A stretch of DNA of 64,000 nucleotides, from assembly GCF_001955655.1 (NCBI RefSeq), contig NZ_MSPW01000010.1:97978-161977 (forward strand). Reading direction: 5' to 3'. Position numbers and translations under genes: made by a program. This document shows positions 61,041 to 64,000 of this stretch, one piece after another. The notes beneath the pieces are model-generated. The model was not told the origin of the DNA, made no database searches, and saw nothing but the letters and a program-made list of their open reading frames with translations. Positions within the stretch are counted from its first letter, which is position 1. Every line of letters begins with the position of its first letter. Origin of the DNA: Viridibacillus arenosi. Lineage in GTDB: Bacteria > Bacillota > Bacilli > Bacillales_A > Planococcaceae.

Positions 61041-63143
61041 TCATTCTTCTTTTTGTAATAACTTATTCGACAACCACAAGCCAAATCCACCAATACTAAT
61101 AAAGAGAATTGCTCGAATGAGTAAATCCAAATATGAAAGGTCAAAGAAGATTAATTTTGCTATTCCAAAAACTAATAGACTGTATCCAGTATACCGGATG
61201 AATTTTTGCTGTCCTTTCGAACTAATCCATAGGGCAATACATGCAGTAATAAGAATAATAATCGTATGCCCTGTATATAGGAATCTTTCACCGAAATAAT
61301 AAACTGTATGAATTTGTGATAGCAATGTAATAACTGCAATCATATCTACAAGAAGTCCAATAGAAATAATTGGTTCCACGGATTTTCTTAATATTTCATG
61401 CCATTTTCCAAAGTAATTTTTCCCTTTATAAATTGAATATAGTAAGTAACTAAATATAACTACATAAACTATTCTCAAGACAATATTTTTGACAACTACC
61501 TGGTCAGACAATTCATCTAAGGGGAAAACATAGATCATTGAATAGCAGAAGCTAAATAGGAATACTACTGGTAAAAACCTTCCGATAAATTTCTCCTTTA
61601 TAAATAGCAATGCAATAGTTGTAACAGCTAAGACAATTAATAAGAAGTATGGTAACTCACCTTCTATATGAAAATAGCCATAATCTACCTTAGCAATATA
61701 GGAGAATACATACAAGCTAATTAAAATCGGTACAATCTCTAATATTGCAAACTCTTCCATTGCTTTTTCAAAACGCCCTAATTTACCTTTTGGACGATTT
61801 GCAAATATAAATAAGACTAGCATATATACAATAATGAGTAATTGATTGATATTTTCGAAGCGCCAAAATGGATCGACTGAACTATCTAAAAAGACAAACA
61901 AAACAGTAAGAGTGAATATGAGCGAATTTGTTATTTTCATTAAGCTGGCACGTAAACGCAAAGCTAAAAGCAAACTTACAAATGCGGTAAATGGTAATAA
62001 GAACTCTTTCAAATTAGTTGCCAATTCTAACTGAACAACGAAATTCATCGCAGCAACTAATGCCACAGTAATGAAAACATCCAAAAGTCTTCTCTGCTTT
62101 TTCAAATAAGCATAACTTCCAAGTCCGATGAAACCAATCATGTAAACTAGTAAGAAATAGCTATTATAATTAACTGCTAGTAGATTAATGAAAAATAAAC
62201 TAATCATACTAATACCAAACAATAGACTCTCATATAATGTTGATATTTTTTGTTCAACTTCATAAAACCGAATCCAACTATACATGAAGATTCCTAATAC
62301 AATTAAAAATGTACAACCAAATGCAATCTCTTGATAATTATTCATAAAACCAACAATTAATACTGCCATTTGAGAAAAAAGTAACCCTGTATACAGTGCA
62401 ATTATTTGTTGATGCTTCCAAATAACAATTTGTAAACAAGCAAATAATAAAACAATAAAGCCTAATATAATAGTCTCACCAAATGCCATATACTCAAGTA
62501 AATATGGCAGAAGTAGCGATGTGAATGCTACAAATACAGTCAGTACTTCACTCTTTTTCATATAACTAATAACAATTCCGTATGCAATATATAACATTGC
62601 AACGAGCAGAGCAATCAGTAATGACAAAACATCATACAAAATGGCTCCAGCAGCCGTCGTCAAAATACCGATGATAAATGCACCACCATAAAGCGTAATA
62701 TACAGTGCTTTTTGACGTTTCTTTTTATACTCCATAAAGTATGCTAACCCAACTAAAACAAGTGAGAATACGTAGGCTAATGCAATTTTAAAACCATTAG
62801 CTAGAATGCCATAATCACTGATTAACTTTAATCCCCATAAAACGCCAAATACTATCATAATCATAAAAACTTTTGGCAATGACCAAACTAGCATCTCTTC
62901 TATAGACATTTCTTTTTTAGGTTCTTGAAGTGGTGTTTTATTTACTTTCACTTTCTGCACAGGCTCCTGTTTAAGCGGCTCTTTCTTAATAGCAGGTTTT
63001 ATTTCTGTATGTATGATTTCAGCTTTTTCTACTCTTTTGGTTCGTGGATTGATTTGATTTTGTAGCTGAGCCATATCCCTCTTTAATATGGAAACTTCCT
63101 GCTCTAACTCAATTAGTCTTTTCTCTAAATCATTTGAATGCAC
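61041..63143 (-). CDS. DUF2339-family polytopic membrane protein
   Basis: 700 residues from GTG at 63143, taken because AGGAGG lies nine bases ahead; the GTG at 63149 is only three bases from it. A cytoplasmic coiled-coil N-terminus (LEKRLIELEQEVSILKRDMAQLQNQ) leads through a charged Lys/Glu/Pro linker into about 18-20 TM helices filling the rest. The pattern is that of DUF2339 proteins (YqhO/YqeW-like in my memory), whose function is not established. No enzymatic motif is visible. Confidence 0.88.
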   Translation of the reverse strand: MHSNDLEKRLIELEQEVSILKRDMAQLQNQINPRTKRVEKAEIIHTEIKPAIKKEPLKQEPVQKVKVNKTPLQEPKKEMSIEEMLVWSLPKVFMIMIVFGVLWGLKLISDYGILANGFKIALAYVFSLVLVGLAYFMEYKKKRQKALYITLYGGAFIIGILTTAAGAILYDVLSLLIALLVAMLYIAYGIVISYMKKSEVLTVFVAFTSLLLPYLLEYMAFGETIILGFIVLLFACLQIVIWKHQQIIALYTGLLFSQMAVLIVGFMNNYQEIAFGCTFLIVLGIFMYSWIRFYEVEQKISTLYESLLFGISMISLFFINLLAVNYNSYFLLVYMIGFIGLGSYAYLKKQRRLLDVFITVALVAAMNFVVQLELATNLKEFLLPFTAFVSLLLALRLRASLMKITNSLIFTLTVLFVFLDSSVDPFWRFENINQLLIIVYMLVLFIFANRPKGKLGRFEKAMEEFAILEIVPILISLYVFSYIAKVDYGYFHIEGELPYFLLIVLAVTTIALLFIKEKFIGRFLPVVFLFSFCYSMIYVFPLDELSDQVVVKNIVLRIVYVVIFSYLLYSIYKGKNYFGKWHEILRKSVEPIISIGLLVDMIAVITLLSQIHTVYYFGERFLYTGHTIIILITACIALWISSKGQQKFIRYTGYSLLVFGIAKLIFFDLSYLDLLIRAILFISIGGFGLWLSNKLLQKEE

Positions 63144-63298
63144 CCACACTCACCTCCTACTTAATATACACGTCATTATACACATTACCTTTACACAAAA
63201 CAATAACTTTTGTTAAAAAAGATGTAAAATTACACTTCTTAAAAAGAGATGATATAGTTTTTATTAATAAACCTTAATAAAACCTCTTCTTAACATAT

Positions 63299-63331
63299 GA
63301 AAAAGATTCCGACGATATATCGGAAGCTTTT
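63299..63331 (-). terminator. Terminator of the 68-residue gene
   Basis: GAAAAG-c-TTCCGA/TCGGAA-t-CTTTTTC stem. Confidence 0.75.
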
Positions 63332-63404
63332 CAAAATGTAATATAGTATTTTTATTCGATTAGATGCTATATCTAGTTATTCACATTAACTCTTAGATAT
63401 TCTT

Positions 63405-63611
63405 TCAGTCAATTTCTAATGGCTTTGTAGAAGTTAAAATTATTCTTTCATCACTATCTACATGATCTTCTACATGATCCTCATATTTTGTGACCTTCCT
63501 CGTATCAGGTGCGAAAATTGCTAGAATTAGTGATAATAGTAACCCAACAATCATAAAGCTTCCGAATAATATCCAAGTTAGAAGAACATCCCTACTAATT
63601 AGTAGATGCAT
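63405..63611 (-). CDS. Small membrane protein, 68 residues
   Basis: The N-terminal half has a TM helix (about 10-33; WILFGSFMIVGLLLSLILAIF), followed by a charged acidic tail with a repeated EDHVEDHVD segment. The ATG at 63611 has no clear ribosome binding site, and a TATAAT lies only 14-19 bases ahead of it, so the true start may be an internal codon. Its own terminator follows. Unknown function. Confidence 0.55.
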   Translation of the reverse strand: MHLLISRDVLLTWILFGSFMIVGLLLSLILAIFAPDTRKVTKYEDHVEDHVDSDERIILTSTKPLEID

Positions 63612-63612
63612 G

Positions 63613-63705
63613 CGTGGTACATTATACGACTGGCTGCTCTTCGGAGCAGATTACGACCTTGTTCAAGAGAGCGATCAATTTATTCGCATTTTCTTAGATG
63701 GATGA
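63613..63705 (+). other. Possible remnant of a coding sequence
   Basis: In one plus-strand frame this GC-richer stretch reads TLYDWLLFGADYDLVQESDQ then FIRIFLDG and a TGA. It has protein-like composition but no start or ribosome binding site. It may be the 3' tail of a lost gene or chance. Confidence 0.25.
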
Positions 63706-63779
63706 AGAAAGTAAATAGCAGTTATACTTCCTAAGTGTTTGTCGTACAGCTCTACATCACATTCAAAATCAGACAACAA

Positions 63780-63825
63780 AAAAGAGTTATCCTACAAGTC
63801 AATTAGACTATTAGGATAACTCTTA
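63780..63825 (-). terminator. Terminator of the tRNA transcript
   Basis: AAGAGTTATCCTA/TAGGATAACTCTT stem followed on the minus strand by TTTTTT, just after tRNA-Phe. Confidence 0.9.
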
Positions 63826-63833
63826 ATTATGTA

Positions 63834-63906
63834 TGGGTCAGGACGGAATCGAACCGCCGACACTTAGAGCTTCAATCTAATGCTCTACCAACTGAGCTAC
63901 TGACCC
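63834..63906 (-). tRNA. tRNA-Phe (anticodon GAA)
   Basis: A 73-nt cloverleaf. Acceptor GGGTCAG/CTGACCC, D-loop AGCTCAGTTGGTAGAGC, anticodon arm TTAGA-TTGAAGC-TCTAA giving anticodon GAA, and T-arm GGTTCGATTCC. CCA is not encoded (the bases after the discriminator are TAC). It is the last gene of a tRNA transcript that enters from the right edge. Confidence 0.95.
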
Positions 63907-63909
63907 GAT

Positions 63910-63986
<77 letters not shown>

Positions 63987-64000
63987 ATAATAATATTGAA

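Overview
The window reads as chromosomal DNA of a low-GC, AT-rich Gram-positive bacterium of the Bacillales. Strong AGGAGG-type ribosome binding sites, frequent TTG/GTG starts, U-tailed hairpin terminators and a perfect cre (CcpA) consensus all fit. My impression is a Lysinibacillus/Solibacillus/Psychrobacillus-like (Caryophanaceae) genome; this rests on general resemblance, not on a search. No phage, transposase or CRISPR array is seen. The accessory character comes from catabolic and drug-resistance cassettes.

Layout. (1) 1-3.6 kb: a two-component system and an ABC-2 exporter of the peptide-antibiotic resistance type, with a triple 11-bp direct repeat at the ABC promoter. (2) 3.8-11.5 kb: small membrane proteins, an IclR regulator with an aldo/keto reductase, a MoxR-like ATPase with a VWA partner, a DUF6501-like protein, a GNAT acetyltransferase and a 31-residue membrane peptide. 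(3) 11.5-22.2 kb: a long minus-strand operon with an oligopeptide-type ABC importer, two xylose-isomerase-like TIM-barrel proteins, a Gfo/Idh/MocA oxidoreductase, a ROK regulator and a PF06089-type asparaginase. It looks like a system for importing and oxidatively opening a glycoconjugate. (4) 22.5-30 kb: small proteins, RecQ, an NlpC/P60 hydrolase, a DUF3916-like protein, a decayed FtsX-type permease, a nucleoside deoxyribosyltransferase and a DinB-like protein. (5) 30-34.8 kb: a UvrA-like ABC protein, a 14-TM MFS exporter and a MarR regulator with a multi-half-site operator, probably a drug-resistance locus. (6) 34.9-38.6 kb: lipoproteins, a DMT transporter, a PTS-IIC-like (PfoR-type) protein and a 12-unit degenerate tandem repeat.

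(7) 38.6-54.4 kb is the most interesting part. A beta-alanine aminotransferase/malonate-semialdehyde dehydrogenase pair lies divergent to a PucR regulator. Next to it is a ten-gene operon for an M20 amidohydrolase, a D-malate/isopropylmalate-type dehydrogenase, an SDR, an aldehyde dehydrogenase, a complete Dpp-type importer and an S58 (DmpA-type) hydrolase, with a cre site in its promoter. The enzyme classes match, step for step, the pantothenate catabolic route known biochemically from pseudomonads: pantothenate -> beta-alanine + pantoate -> aldopantoate -> 3,3-dimethylmalate -> 2-oxoisovalerate. I propose it as a vitamin B5 degradation locus (inference).

(8) 54.6-64 kb: a TetR/ABC-2 exporter pair with a 40-bp palindrome, a CPBP protease, a MerR regulator, a chemoreceptor, a DUF2339 protein, and tRNA-Phe and initiator tRNA-Met at the right edge.
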